A stretch of DNA of 64,000 bases from Talaromyces rugulosus (GCF_013368755.1 NC_049563.1:3100001-3164000), one strand, 5' to 3'; positions 35,952 through 48,015 are shown, counted from the stretch's first letter. The notes: generated by a model from the letters alone, not told the origin. Program-made: numbers and translations.

Positions 35952-38900
35952 ATGAGTCAACCCAAGCTCCTTTCGGCGTTAGATCAGATACAATCGCCAG
36001 GGACCTTTGCATCATTCAACAGACTGCCCCCTTGCGATCCCCAGATCCATGTCTATGGTGTTGGTGAGATCACTCTCCCCTTAGCTACGTCTCAAGCACA
36101 GGAAATGATTGAAACTGCAAATCGAGCACCATATGGCAGAGGTAACGAGACCGTTGTCGACACCTCGGTGCGCAATACATGGGAATTGAATCCCGGAAGG
36201 CACTTTGAGATTGAGAATTTGGGTTGGAGGGACTACATCAAACAATGCTGTGTCCGCGTCGCAGCGGATTTGGGCATACGGACACATGTGTCTGCAAGGC
36301 TATACAAAATGCTGATCTATGAGAAGGGTGCCATGTTCAAAGCCCATACTGAGTCAGTTTTATCCATTTCAGAAAACAGGTTTTGATCAGTCACTGACAA
36401 CTGGGATGTTTGGATTTCGTCAACAGCACTGAAAAGGCCCCTCGCATGTTTGGTACTTTAGTAATCAGTCTTCCATCCACCCATCAAGGAGGTGATGTCG
36501 TTGTCAAACATCAAGGCATGACAAAGACTTTCAAAACGTCAGCTTACCCGACATCTTTCGCTTGTTGGTATTCGGATGTTGACCATGAAGTCCTACCCGT
36601 TGTTTCCGGATACCGATGGGTTCTCACGTATAACCTTGTCTCTAATTCTGCCGATCTCCGCCCAACTATTGATACGCAAATTCGGCCCCCTGAACTTCTT
36701 CGTGACGCAATTGAGGAATGGATCTCGGATCCTCTAGTAGATCGAAAATACAGGATTGTGTACTCAAAGCTTGATCATAAGTACACCCAGGCAAACATCT
36801 CCCTCGACGCTCTTAAAGGTCGGGATAAAGCTCAAGTCCAGGCTCTCCAGAGTATTTCATCAGAGCTACCGGTAGAAATATTCCTAGCTGTGATCGAGAA
36901 GGAAGAATCGGGAAATTGTGAGTATGATTATAGTCCCTATTCTCGTCGAAGGTACAACGACGACGACTATATGGACTCTATTAGTCGCCCAGGTCACTTC
37001 ATCCTCTAGAGGATATTATGGAAGTCAAACACAGCATTATTTCAATGGTAAATTTGAACGGTGATGAAATTATGACGGATATCGACTTTGACGAACAAGA
37101 CGACACTATCCTCCAAAGAAAATTCTTCGGTGTCATCCCAGAGGAGGATTATACTGGATACATGGGAAATTCGGTACAATTTAACAGCGACTCGCCATAC
37201 TTGAAATGATTTGAGTTAACATTTTTTCTAAAGGCACCGGAAGCAACTCATCGGTACCGAGTAACGGTGGGTTGGCCAATGTAGACAAGTGAAAAAGATA
37301 TGCTAATCTCTAGACCGGAATAGGCTGTTGCGATTGTACCCAGAGACTCCATTACTTCTCTCGTTGAATCTTCCGAAAATTTCGGCGAGGACCTAACATC
37401 CATGATCAGTCATCTTCTTCGTTCCCTATTAGACAGGCCCGGCGATGAGTCTATCTTGAACACGCTGATTGATGTTTACGAAAACAACTCGGATTGCGTT
37501 GACCTTCCTAATGATATGATGACTGATCTTGTCAAGATCTCCTTCCAATCAGGTAGTTGGGATTTTTTCAAAGACTTACTTGGTCGTGCGGAACTCTCGC
37601 CCGATTTCTTCAAGTGGGTCTGGGAAAATCTCCCTTCTGAGGAGAGCGAATCTTTCTGTTTTGAGGATATCCAGTATGAGTAAGATAGATCTCCCGCTTG
37701 TTGTGATAGTTATCCTGCTTATTAATTTTTTTTTCTCGGTATAGCCTATCAGAGGTGATCCTAGGATATCCAAGCTTCTGGGAGCAAGAAAAAGCAGTCG
37801 CGTTTTTTGGTCCTCCTACTGCACTGTCGGACGAGATAAAAGATTGGATAACCGAGACCCACGATGAGATGTTGAAGTCGATCGATTCAACGTCTTGGAA
37901 GAGGCTCAGTGTCGTTGATGGAGTCCATTTAGTATCAATGGCACAAAAGTTCTATGGTTTTGACTACTTGAAAGACCGGTGTGTTGTTAGCCAACGCACG
38001 TACTGTTGTAAGAAAAGAACTAATTTGATGCTAGAATCACCCCTATCGTGAAGAGAAAAAAGCAAGGCCTCGATGTTTGTCGTGGGACTTTTATATGGAC
38101 TATTTTCAAAACTCGAGCAAGAAAAATTCCCTCCCGAAGAAGGAATACGACATATCAAAAAATTTACTAAACTTCTAGTTGACACAATTGATGTTTCTAC
38201 ACTCTCCTCTAACATGCATATATCTCAAAAACCCATGGTGCATTTTTTTGTCGCGCTTGTCAGCCTTGGTTATGGGGACAATGAATGTCTTCTTTTGGCA
38301 AATAGTTTGTGCCAAAAAATCGGATCTGGGGCATTCGAAATTGCAAAAGAGACTTTCCATCCATTTTGGCTTCCCTTTTTACAACAAGTTTTCCCGGCCA
38401 TCGATAGCTTCTTTACGAGAAGACCAACACTAAAGCAAGCTTTTCAAAAGATGTTAGGCGCTATCTTGAAAGCTTACATCTCCATATACCTAGGCAAAGA
38501 GCCCGGTCCTCCGAATTTCGCCCAAAACCCCGTCAGATGTGGATGCTCACGTTGTACGAAACTCAATGACTTTCTCCAAGATCCTAGTCGACAGGCACAA
38601 GGATACAAGCTCAACAAAAGGGGAAGAATACATTTCCATAGAGAACTAGATGGTGCCGGCGTACAATGCACGCACGTCACGAGTAATATGGATGTCTTGC
38701 TAGTTACAAAAGATGTCGAGGACACGCCAGTCCAAAAACAATGGACCAAGAGGCGATCCCAGGTGGTTGGCAGGCTTACGAAGTTTGATCAAGAAAAGCT
38801 ACGGTTGTTGCTGGGTGAGACAGAATATGACGAAATTTTGCGCCTGGACGTGAGTGCGATCCCATCAGAAGCCTCTTCGGAATCTGAGGATTGTGACGAC

Positions 38901-38978
38901 CAGCGCGTGCTCATTTTGCAACCTCGCGGGGGAGTGAAGAGAAATATTGAGCAGGTCGATTTGACTGGGGATGATTAA
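35952..38978 (+). CDS. 2OG-Fe(II) oxygenase-like protein; gene possibly disrupted
   Basis: Likely exons are 35952-36352, 36427 to about 37173, 37234-37266, 37324-37679, 37745-37978 and 38035-38978. The N-terminal part carries the facial triad of a prolyl-4-hydroxylase-like fold: HTD (in FKAHTDTEKAP, rebuilt across intron 1), then DHEVLPVVSGYRWVLTYNL with the second His and the 2OG-binding Arg. The remaining 600 residues are a helical extension typical of a large fungal family with a Cys-rich segment (CGCSRC) near the end. Two junctions are doubtful. Near 36990-37010 the frame changes by one; a 41-nt intron 36952-36992 or a one-base loss would explain it. At the A6 run 38056-38061 a five-A run would keep the frame; a late AAG acceptor near 38053 is the alternative. 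The substrate is unknown. Confidence 0.65.
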
Positions 38979-39210
38979 TGCTATCGACATTCATGTATAA
39001 GAGAGCTTCATTGTATGTTTTTTTAAAAAAAGAAATCTTGATACTCCAGCTATCGATGATGCCAACATCGGCATGTACAAACATTATAAGTATTCAAATG
39101 TTTCGATCTAACTAGACGTTTATATAAAGACCACCATGTACGGGTTACAGCTTAATATCGCAACTATGGAGTCAATATATTCCAAGTATAAAGAAAACAA
39201 AAAATGCCAG

Positions 39211-40056
39211 TCAACCATAACCCAGTCCAGGAAGTATCAATCCGACAGTTTTATTAGGTGCCACGGAGGGTATCCAATGGTCAAGTAGTTGTTTGATCAC
39301 GACCTTCGCATACTGATAACGTGGAAGAGAGGTCCAGTTGGTAATAATATAAAGAAAAGCATGGATATAAACGGATACTAAGAGGTTGTAAAAATTCTCG
39401 TTAGCCATTACTTTTAGCCATCCAAAGTTAACTCGGAACTAGGTAGAGACAGATAATGGATGGCTCATCAGTTTATTCCATAAATATTTTTCTTTCAATC
39501 CCCATTATTTCGCTTACAATAATGAATGCAAGTAGGTTTAAGAAGAATAAGTGATATTTTGACATTCTGCACAATCAATCCCAGTTTTCTTCCTGATAGA
39601 TGAAGAGCATTAATTCTGAAAAGGTTTGATGGTGCCTCTCTGTCTATCTCCCCACTCAAACATATCGTTAAAACGTCGGATATCACTGTAGCTTGTTTGA
39701 ATAAACTCCCTATATTTAAATCGGATCGATTAGCATACTACAATAAAGAGTATCCAGGGCAACAATATATACGGAGTTCTATCCAAATATCGCACACGGA
39801 ACACACGGATAGGAAGTTTGTCCAATTTAACATCACTTTGAACCGCGTTGAGATCCAAGATCATCCAACATTTCGCACCGTGCTCATCAATATTCGCAGG
39901 GACATGTATCCAATCTAAATTATCGTCGAACTTTCGGTTCAGATCTTCAGAGAAGAAAAGATTTGACAGCGTCATATGTCTGCTTTGTGGATTTCCGGGC
40001 ACATCATCCGCCCTGAATCTGAGAAAAATGCGAATGGGATCGACTTGGCTAGACAT
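39211..40056 (-). pseudogene. Decayed multi-exon gene of unknown function
   Basis: A 108-codon frame opens at 40056 (MSSQVDPIRIFLRFRADDV) and reads as real protein to about 39768. A canonical GTATAT...TATAG intron from there to about 39714 would join it to EFIQTSYSDIRRFNDMFEWG. The frame then meets TAA where CAA would fit, reads on as KTGIDCAECQNIT, and meets another TAA. A last open piece, 39211-39408, may be its tail. The stop codons are compatible with C-to-T changes. No family is recognised. It could also be an intact gene with a splice pattern I have missed. Confidence 0.38.
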
Positions 40057-40320
40057 GGTTACGGATTTATTCAGTCGAATGCCGCACTACCGCTACTAAA
40101 TAATGATTATAAAGTGATATATTCCTCGTGTGTAGCAAGAGGTCACCGCCAAAAGCACTCGAGACTGCAAGGTGAACGGCTTCACAGATGACCTTGAAGG
40201 GTGACCTTAACGATTCTATTGCGGTGGTTATGTTAAACAAGAAGGGTGCTCTTGCTTACTAATAATCAGTCAGAATTCGTTATGGGGTTTTTATATAAAT
40301 TAATTTTTTTTAAAAAAATA

Positions 40321-40387
40321 CTTCTGAAGAATGTATAAGATATATCAAAAAATCGCTGAACTTCTGGTTGACACAATTGATGTTTCC
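40321..40387 (+). pseudogene. Short remnant similar to the upstream oxygenase-like gene
   Basis: This stretch encodes LLVDTIDVS in the same context as codons at about 38170-38199 of the oxygenase-like gene. Bases at 40361-40386 match it almost without change, with a few substitutions and a shifted 5' part. It looks like the leftover of a second family copy; the flanking DNA on both sides is AT-rich and non-coding. Confidence 0.45.
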
Positions 40388-40797
40388 AGGAGAAATATTC
40401 TGTATATCAACATTTTCTGTCTTTTAATTAATGTATCCTTTATTCTAGATAACTCTTAATAAGATATAATATCTTTTTATTTGCCTTAAGGCATTCTTAA
40501 CTCTTTTCAGACAGGTTCTTGTGATTCTTATCACAGGCATTACATGTATATGCCTCTCTCAACCCTTAATCATAGAATCATTAGATACATATGTATATGC
40601 ATGCATGGTGCGGAAGATGCTGTTATTATTATTGAAAGAAATGCCGCAACATTCAGCCGTTTGGAAGATTGTAAAGGGTCGGAAATTCTTCCCCTCTAGT
40701 CAATGGGGGAGTCAGCCCATGAACTACTGCATTGGTTACATATTGATTACTCAGGAGTATCTCCTGATTCCAAGAAAATCAACCAATGCCGGAATCC

Positions 40798-40820
40798 CGG
40801 AAGCCAATGCTTGGCTTCCG
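40798..40820. repeat. Perfect 9-bp inverted repeat with 5-nt loop
   Basis: Arms 40798-40806 and 40812-40820 are perfectly complementary (CGGAAGCCA and its reverse complement). It lies in decayed DNA with no gene. A smaller palindrome (CAGGAG-TAT-CTCCTG) is at about 40751-40765. Confidence 0.6.
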
Positions 40821-40899
40821 CATGCTTAGACACCCTTTCCAATGTAGCCAGTTGCTCACGTGAAGTCGATTCCAGCTCTTGCAGACTTTGATGATGTAA

Positions 40900-41990
40900 G
40901 ACGTTACAGATGGAAAAGTAAATAGTGTGTGTAGCTAGTCTGCTTATTAGAGAAAATCTGTTTATAGTAACCAATACCTCTGTCTATCAATTGAAGGTAT
41001 TTTTCCAGTCGCCTTAGATATGGCATAATTTTGCTAGCGTAACATAGAGGTGTAATCTTCCTATCTTTAGAAGGCTTTGAGATTTGATAGCAGAATAGAG
41101 TATCTCTAACTCGGCAAATTTATTTTAAGCAAATAAGGATTCCGCTAATAACAACTTTAAAAAGGGTTTAGTAGAGGGCTAGGACTGTTTCTAATATACA
41201 AGCTGTCTTTGTAGTAGCTGTTCAGCATATATAGGATTATTAAGTTTTTAAAGTGTGTTGGTAATATTATATATTAAATTATATAGCTCTTTATCGAAAA
41301 AAAGGTCTTTATGATCTTTTATTATATAGCTTTTTAGGTATATAAAAGACTTATAAAATTTGCCTTGACACTGTAATATTTTTCCACATAGAATATTTAT
41401 ATAGAAGATGACCGTCTCTTTAGCAGGTGTGTAATATAATGGTTGCTATGTATTAAGAATATTTATTACTATAGCTAAGTGCTCATTCTGAAAGTGGTTT
41501 ATAGCACGCTGGATATGAAGATTGCTGAGTACAATATATATTATCGTGTCTTTACCGACTTGGTATTGAGTTTGGTCTAGGATATTATTGACCATGTGAA
41601 CAGTCTGAGTGTAATCCTTAGTAATACGGTATAGAAGAGATTCTCTTCCTGCTATAGAGCAACGAACATATCTGTTTTCTAGCCTATATATAGCTTCTTT
41701 AGCCAGAGCGACGGCAAATCATTTCCATTCAACCTTTTGGAAGCGGGATGTTTCGACAAGTGAGAGAGCAAGATCAACTCTCATAATCTCTGATATGTTC
41801 TCGAAGCCATCATGCTCTCAAACTGCTTATGAGGTATGCTTTAGGTAAGATATAACTAGCTCTCCCAGCTTGGGCGGCCTGGAGAAGTCAGCAGTTTTTA
41901 AAGTGATTAAAGGCTAAAATACATACAAAGGCTTGAGATATTTCCATAGAACTAAGCGATACGCAATAGCCAGAGCTTGTAGTCTCCAAA
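40900..41990. repeat. AT-rich, TA-dinucleotide-rich block with RIP-like decay
   Basis: By eye this is the most AT-rich kilobase of the window, full of TATA/TTAA/ATAT steps and short of CA/CG steps. Its minus strand still carries fragments of the STAND-type gene described at 41250-42541. This fits repeat-induced point mutation of a once-repeated sequence. Confidence 0.5.
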
Positions 41991-42541
41991 ATTAGTAGAA
42001 TTGAGGAGGCAGCTGGCTAAGAATATGACCTCGAATCGCCGCATCTACTGTATATATTTCATCAGAATTCTTCGCTATAGCACCGTAGTTCTCAAGCTCG
42101 TGGGCAGCCATGTCTAGTCTTGTAATATCTGAAAATAAAAGTTGTAAATCTGTCGCGAGGCCTACGTGGCGTGGCCTTATCTCTTCAGTTTCACCCTGTC
42201 TGGTCCAACGCTTTCGAGACGACGCCCCACGAGAGAGAAGGCTCAAAGACACGTCGCGGTCGAAAAAGCATAACAGGGTTAATAACAGGCTTCCATCTGC
42301 TCGCATCAGTCCAGAACACGCTTGGTCCGCGATTGCTTCGGATACGGCTTTCCAAGAACGAGCAACATATGTCTCTTGTGCTCTTAGGCTCATGCTGTGC
42401 AAGTTGATTAAGTCCTTCAAGTTTATCAACGTCGTCTAAAAGAGCTATTGGTTGGATAGCTTTTTCTAAAGTTCCGTTGTGAATTATGTATACTATCATA
42501 ACTGTTATCCTCTGTCCAGGCCCTTTTAGAAAAGAATACAC
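41250..42541 (-). pseudogene. Relic of a STAND (NB-ARC/NACHT-like, NLR-type) gene
   Basis: The minus frame 41992-42429 reads LLLTLLCFFDRDVSLSLLSRGA, an RRWT-type tryptophan segment, then a winged-helix-like stretch ending ILSQLPPQFY. This resembles the region between the nucleotide-binding domain and the repeat domain of fungal STAND proteins (LLSFFDPD..pe.lL). The same strand continues below 41992 as FWRLQALAIAYRLVPWKYLKP and, after breaks, as RFQKVEWK-stop-FAVALAKEA and ENRYVRCSIAGRESLLYRI, a TPR-like pattern. The stop in WK-stop-FAV is TGA where CGA (Arg) is expected, a C-to-T change. Upstream the frame shifts near 42430 (ALLDDVDKLEGLNQLAQ). Such genes act in heterokaryon incompatibility or defence; this copy is dead. 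Confidence 0.55.
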
Positions 42542-43570
42542 ATATACTCACTGATGGGGCCGAAGGTTGTGGAGGCGGACGTGGACCGTTGACATATCGT
42601 TGGCGCTAAAGATGGGGAAATCGGTGCAACCTAACTTAAATAGAGTTAGTTCGGTTTCGATGCACGCTAATGCAAATTCAGACGAGGTCGTTCAAACAGA
42701 TTTAAACAGCCCAACTTACATCCTTGCAAGTTGCAACTAAGACCATCAAATTGATACTACGTATTCCTGCTTCTCGCCATGACCCACATGGCTCCATCCA
42801 TGGTTTACGCAATGAACTCAATTTCTTAGCGTGTTTTATGGTTCAAATATTTAGCCTAATCTGGCCTAGCATGACTACGGTTTTTCTCAAGATGGCAAGT
42901 CGCGGCCCCTCCCATCTTACCCCTTTGGGACGATTGATTGAAATCCGACTTGAAGGGTCAGATGTCAGTGCACTGATGCCTGATATGAAACTACTACGTA
43001 GCGAAATGGGTTACGACTCGACGTAATCCAGCGCGATTCAAGATAACTGGCACTATAGTAACTTTTTGAAGATGATCTGCCGTCTTCCGAACACCTCAAG
43101 TATTAAACCACTAGTCACAATCTTTTAAAGGTCGTCTCAATGTTGGGAAACCGGGTCATCAATGTGTTAATTTATACATTTGTATATTTCTCCTATCCGG
43201 AGGCCATAATACAATTGATGGCCTCGAGAATGGGGATTAGTTTATTCAATTATTCATACATTTCTCTATCAGTGCCAGGTGTAACGGCGCTAGGGGTTTA
43301 GGCAAATTGAAATAAAATCACACTGATGTGTGAAGTAATAAAGCCAAATCAATTGGGATTCGATTCCACTAAATTTTCCAATATCCAAACCGTTCCTGAC
43401 ATAATCACTAGCCCGTAATTTCTACATTCCCAATTGTTAAACGAGTGTCTCGGTGAGTGGTTCAAGTTGCAAATCAACCCGTTTCAAGCTCTCCAGCAAT
43501 CAAGCTGTTCACCTTTTTGCTGTCCATATTGGCGTCACAGCTGCAGTAACTTTGAATTAGACCAAGAGAT
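42542..43570. other. Spacer between STAND relic and dioxygenase
   Basis: No supported gene. A 100-codon plus frame at 42724-43026 has no recognisable domain. The part next to 43570 is the 3' flank of the dioxygenase gene. Confidence 0.5.
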
Positions 43571-44662
43571 CTAGGGAGGTCCTGAACCACCTGGGGCACC
43601 GCTATCATCACCACCGGACTCTGCCACACCCCCACCAGAAGTCAGGACAAAGCTGTAGTTGGGATCATAAGTGGCTGACTGGTTAACGGCAATTGTAATC
43701 CAGCCAAATATACCGTCCCCAATAGTATCTCCAACCCTGACGTAGTTGATTACTGGATCCGAGGTTGAATCTTCAGTCTCATCATCGAAAACGTGGTCAT
43801 CGGCATTCGTAGTGATAGTTATATTGTTAGTGTTATAAGGGGATGTGGCCTCAACCTCATAGATCAAATCCTGATCCCAGAAGAGCTGTCCGATATGTGC
43901 CACAGTGCCGCCGGTAATGGTATTGTTCGAGAGCTGGGTAACATTTCCGATATGACCAACAACATGGTGATGGGTGGTGCGTCCAGAGTAGTGGCCGGGG
44001 AACACAGTAGTAAACTGAACAACACCTTCATCGTCAGTTTTTTGAATACCACGGAGGAAAGTAGCGTCTAGGTTAGACGTATCATCAGCGTTCCCATTTC
44101 CCTGGCTAACCACACCGGAGTAAACGCCCGTGGAGTTGCAGTTCCAGAGGTCGAACCACAGGCTGGTGATAGGCTCGCAGGTCTCGACATCCAAGAACTG
44201 GGCGTCTAGAGTCAGGGGAACGCCCTCCTCTCCATCGCTTACGTCGGATCGAACGTATTCACCCAGGACATAGAAAGGACCGGTTTCGCCTTCGGGGTTG
44301 AGCACACAAGTAGAGTTGTCGCTGAAAATCACAGACTCTGGAGAGTTGATAGTAATGCTACCGTCGGTCACCTCGTGGGACTTGTTGAGCACCGTTTCTG
44401 GGTCACGGATAGTGAGGCGTTTACTCATCATATTGCGTCGGAGCTTCTCAACCGTCTCGCGGCGACGCATATCGGCACGCTTGTTGACTCCACGAGCTTC
44501 CAGTTGACGAGAACATTTCTCAAGGCTCCGTTTCACATTGGCTTGATAAGCTCTCTTCTGGATGAGACTGGCCTCGTCCCTCTCTTCGTGCTGGCCAGGA
44601 TGTGCTGCGGTCAGAGCGGCACAGCCAACAAGGGCGATGCTGAGGAGACTTTGCAGCTGCAT
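43571..44662 (-). CDS. Secreted intradiol ring-cleavage dioxygenase-like protein
   Basis: A single exon of 363 residues. The signal peptide (MQLQSLLSIALVGCAALTAA) is followed by a KR-containing pro-region. The core has GPFYVLGEYVRSDV, LWFDLWNCNSTGVYSG and FPGHYSGRTTHHHVVGH, which carry the tyrosine and histidine ligands of the non-haem Fe(III) site of the intradiol (catechol 1,2-dioxygenase-like) fold. The tail is Gly/Ser-rich. Secreted fungal members act on catechol-like products of lignin or tannin breakdown; the substrate here is unknown. A TATAAAGG box at 44765-44772 (minus strand) lies about 100 bp upstream of the ATG. Confidence 0.9.
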   Translation of the reverse strand: MQLQSLLSIALVGCAALTAAHPGQHEERDEASLIQKRAYQANVKRSLEKCSRQLEARGVNKRADMRRRETVEKLRRNMMSKRLTIRDPETVLNKSHEVTDGSITINSPESVIFSDNSTCVLNPEGETGPFYVLGEYVRSDVSDGEEGVPLTLDAQFLDVETCEPITSLWFDLWNCNSTGVYSGVVSQGNGNADDTSNLDATFLRGIQKTDDEGVVQFTTVFPGHYSGRTTHHHVVGHIGNVTQLSNNTITGGTVAHIGQLFWDQDLIYEVEATSPYNTNNITITTNADDHVFDDETEDSTSDPVINYVRVGDTIGDGIFGWITIAVNQSATYDPNYSFVLTSGGGVAESGGDDSGAPGGSGPP

Positions 44663-44764
44663 GACTGTGTAGGAAATATAACCAAGGAATGTCTGGATAA
44701 GAAGTTTTCAAGGTCTGGATGTACTCATTCAAGTAAAACTTGTCAATCGAGGCAGCTCTGCTCC

Positions 44765-44772
44765 CCTTTATA
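44765..44772 (-). promoter_or_regulatory. TATA box of the intradiol dioxygenase gene
   Basis: TATAAAGG on the minus strand, about 103 bp upstream of the start codon; the spacing is normal for a fungal TATA promoter. Confidence 0.5.
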
Positions 44773-47700
44773 TGCACTCGCCCATGGCTTTATGTGAATT
44801 AAACTGTTCAGTGGACCCTGGGACATTACCCTCGGTGCTTAGTACTTAAAATAGCAGCTAATGTGATTTTTCCCAATGAAAAGTCCAGAGAGAAGGATAC
44901 TTAGGTGTACGCGTCAACACATCACTAAAATAAAGACGATGTCCTAGTGCGACACTCCGCTCTACGTGACCAATATCCCCTTCCTCATTGGTCGAAGTAA
45001 TACGCGTGAATACAACCATTTGCTGCTAGAGAGCGGGAAAACATTGAAGTTCGTATACCATTTAACTAGGACTTTCGATTGTTTTGATCGACATAGGCCC
45101 ACCCCTTCAAACAGCGAGTTCTTAGGAAACATAAAAGCAAGTGCTACTCAAACTCAAAGGCTTATTTGTAGAAGAAATCCACGGTAGTGCACCAAGTTGA
45201 CGTAGACAGTTCGTCTCCGTGGCGCGAGTCTACCAATTGATTCATTACTGAGCAGCCTGAGACTGGCGATCAATTGCAACATGGGTAAAATTTATTCCAC
45301 TGATCTTCAATGGCTCAACTAGTCGACTGAAATAGAGGTAGAGGCCCACCAATAATGTCCACATGATTTCCAATGTCAAATTATTCCATAGTGATTAAAG
45401 TAAGCATGGGTAACTCAATTTCTAACTTAGACATGGGGATACGTAAGCTTCACGCCGCAAAACACCGCCAAGCCCCCGCCGCCAGCGTTACCGCTGCCAA
45501 GAGCGTGCCAAGATCTGTGCCAAGACCATACGATGACGACGCTCTGGACCCTTTGTAGCTTGGAAGTAATCAAGTTCGCGAATGAGGTGTTACGTATTTG
45601 CATGCGGATTTGCAAACTGATTAGTTTTGCAGGGTCGGGTCTTCAAACAGCATGTGAGTCTTCAGCCCAAGAACGCGTGGTCACCAGGGCTATTGTTCAT
45701 GCAGAAATCTAGACCAGCGGTGTTGAAACGAGTGTTATAATTACAAGAGCAAGTATAGGAGGAATAGGAGAAGATCTACAAGAATACTACGTACTTCAAA
45801 TTTGTTTAGCTGCACGTCAGTGTGGCTTAGTTTTAATATTGACTTTCCTGATCGAGTCATTGGTAATACCTTCAATTCTATCAATTGATGAAACCCTAAC
45901 TATATACCCATCAACTGTTATATGTGACTGTCAAACAGCTTATCAGGAAGATAACTACGTCGCATATATTTTGGTTAAGCATCCATGTTCCTCAATCTAT
46001 CATTTGGCCATGGCTTTAAAGTACTACGTGTACAATCTCTAGGCACGTAACCATCAAATTTGGAACTCATATTCTTTCTCAAATGTGGGGGTTAATTGTG
46101 CAATAAGCTAGTCAACTAGATGCAGAGGGCCGATTTACTAAACGGCTAATTGATTTTTCCATCCATTCAACATCAATAGATAGGTCTCGAAATAATTATA
46201 TGCGTAGATATTGGTGCAATCACTGACGAATATTGTGGCGCAGAAAAGTTATTTGCTCAAGTTAAGAACGGCCAGCCTTGGTAATGGTTTGGTTTCTACT
46301 TAAACTTTTGGCCAGAATGGCCCATGGAATCGGTATCATAACTACGCGTGCATCTACCAGTTGACGTGCTATCACTTTTAGAATGATTAAAGCCATGCTA
46401 AAAGTCTTCTTTAATCAACAGCTGAAATTGGAGCAACTGATGACTGCTGAAAATTTTAATGTTAATATTACCAACTACGCTTTCATTACCGCTCGAGATG
46501 CAACTAGCAAGAATATTCTTAAGGAAAAACAAAAAGAGAAATACTTTCCGATATTGGCATATGCTGCAGTACATGAAATCATTTAATTAAGTAACCTCAT
46601 GCCCCTATACTAGTAGACTGTAACTTTGGACTGTCATGTTACACTGCATGATGGAACGCCAAAGGGAGTCTCCGGTTAGGGTTATACAAAATTAGTCTTG
46701 GCGGGTAGGGCTTGCATTTTTTTTTTTTCAAGGTACGTGCATATATGTACTTATCACACATACCGCCATCGAAATTACATGATAATTATAGGAAAAATAT
46801 AATGGCGTTTATAACAGTTGTAGCCGACACCATATCTTTTCCATGGCGTCAACTTGAAAAAAGTTACCAGCTGCGAAGCATCACATGTACTGAGATACCG
46901 CGAAGGTTTAAAGGCAACAATATTTTCAATATACCTGTTTTCTCCGCATTTGTGGCTGTGTTATTTTGGAAAAGATGAGTTCAGCTTGCGCAAGTATGCT
47001 AATGAAGACTTGAAAGCGCCCAACGAGTTTTTCTGTGTCAACACTATCTCCGTTACTTGCCCGAAAGGAAAATTTTCTATGGATCCTTTACTATTGGAGG
47101 AGCCACCAGTCGGCGAATAAGTGTTTAGCCTTTTTTTTCCTTGATCGGATTAACTGTAATAGTTTAGCATATTGTCTTGAGTTGACCATCATCAGCTGAA
47201 AAGATGCGTTTATGCAGGCTTCTGAGACTTTTTTAAGTAATAAAAATGCAAAACTGGAAATACCGCAGAAGTAGTAAATATGAACGAATTGTATTACTGC
47301 CCGCACGCACGGATCAACAGAGAATCTCCAATTCTGCTGCACTACTGGGAGCTGAGAGTCTGCGGCCTCGCAGCATATGTAGGTCTCACGAGAATTTGCA
47401 AAAAATGGGTACTCAAATTTAAAAATAGCAGCACGAATGCGGGCACAAAAATAATTTGTCTGCTTTTTCCCCGTGCTCTGTTCCACTGTCATTTTTACCC
47501 ACTCTCAACCTCGACTCGATTAGGGTTAAGAGGCTTGTTTATGCATTGGAAACGGTATCTCCGAGTAGAATATTTTCCAAGATTTACATACGAACCACGG
47601 AGGCACGCCAAAAAAAACCTCGTTCTGTCGGTGACTTGATTCTCATTGAAAATACCCCTTCTAGCGAGGCGTCGTGGAAATTCAATTATGACCTCGGTCT

Positions 47701-48015
47701 CATTAATGAGGGTTGCCTAGTCGTCGATCAGGGCCGGATCCGGGGGATGAGTGGGACCCGCTACTGTTAAAAAAAGAAAAACAAGCTTCGAGCGTCCCGA
47801 AATAGCCGAGCAGATCCTCACGAACTATGCAATCGCATCACCTGGGCACTCAATTTTGTGTTACCCTTGCTGTGGCTCGTCCGAAATTTCCGTAGACCGG
47901 ATTGACCGTTGGGCTCTTTTTCTCCAATTTCCCCCCCACCGAGTGCAGCCATTGGTTTGCGTAACGAACCCTCGGAATCAATCAATCAATTGTTGTCTTC
48001 CGGTTCTTGCAGGAA
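44773..48015. other. Gene-poor AT-rich spacer of about 3.2 kb
   Basis: Only short frames occur, for example 45373-45558 (contains MGNSISNLDMG), 46383-46586 and 47456-47770, none with a recognisable domain or codon pattern. The last 200 bp before 48016 carry a CCATTGG (inverted CCAAT) motif near 47949 and belong to the bicupin promoter. Confidence 0.5.

Noticed and set aside
45373..45558. Small frame with MGNS start (possible N-myristoylation signal)
   Set aside because: 61 codons, no conserved features and no introns or neighbours to support it.
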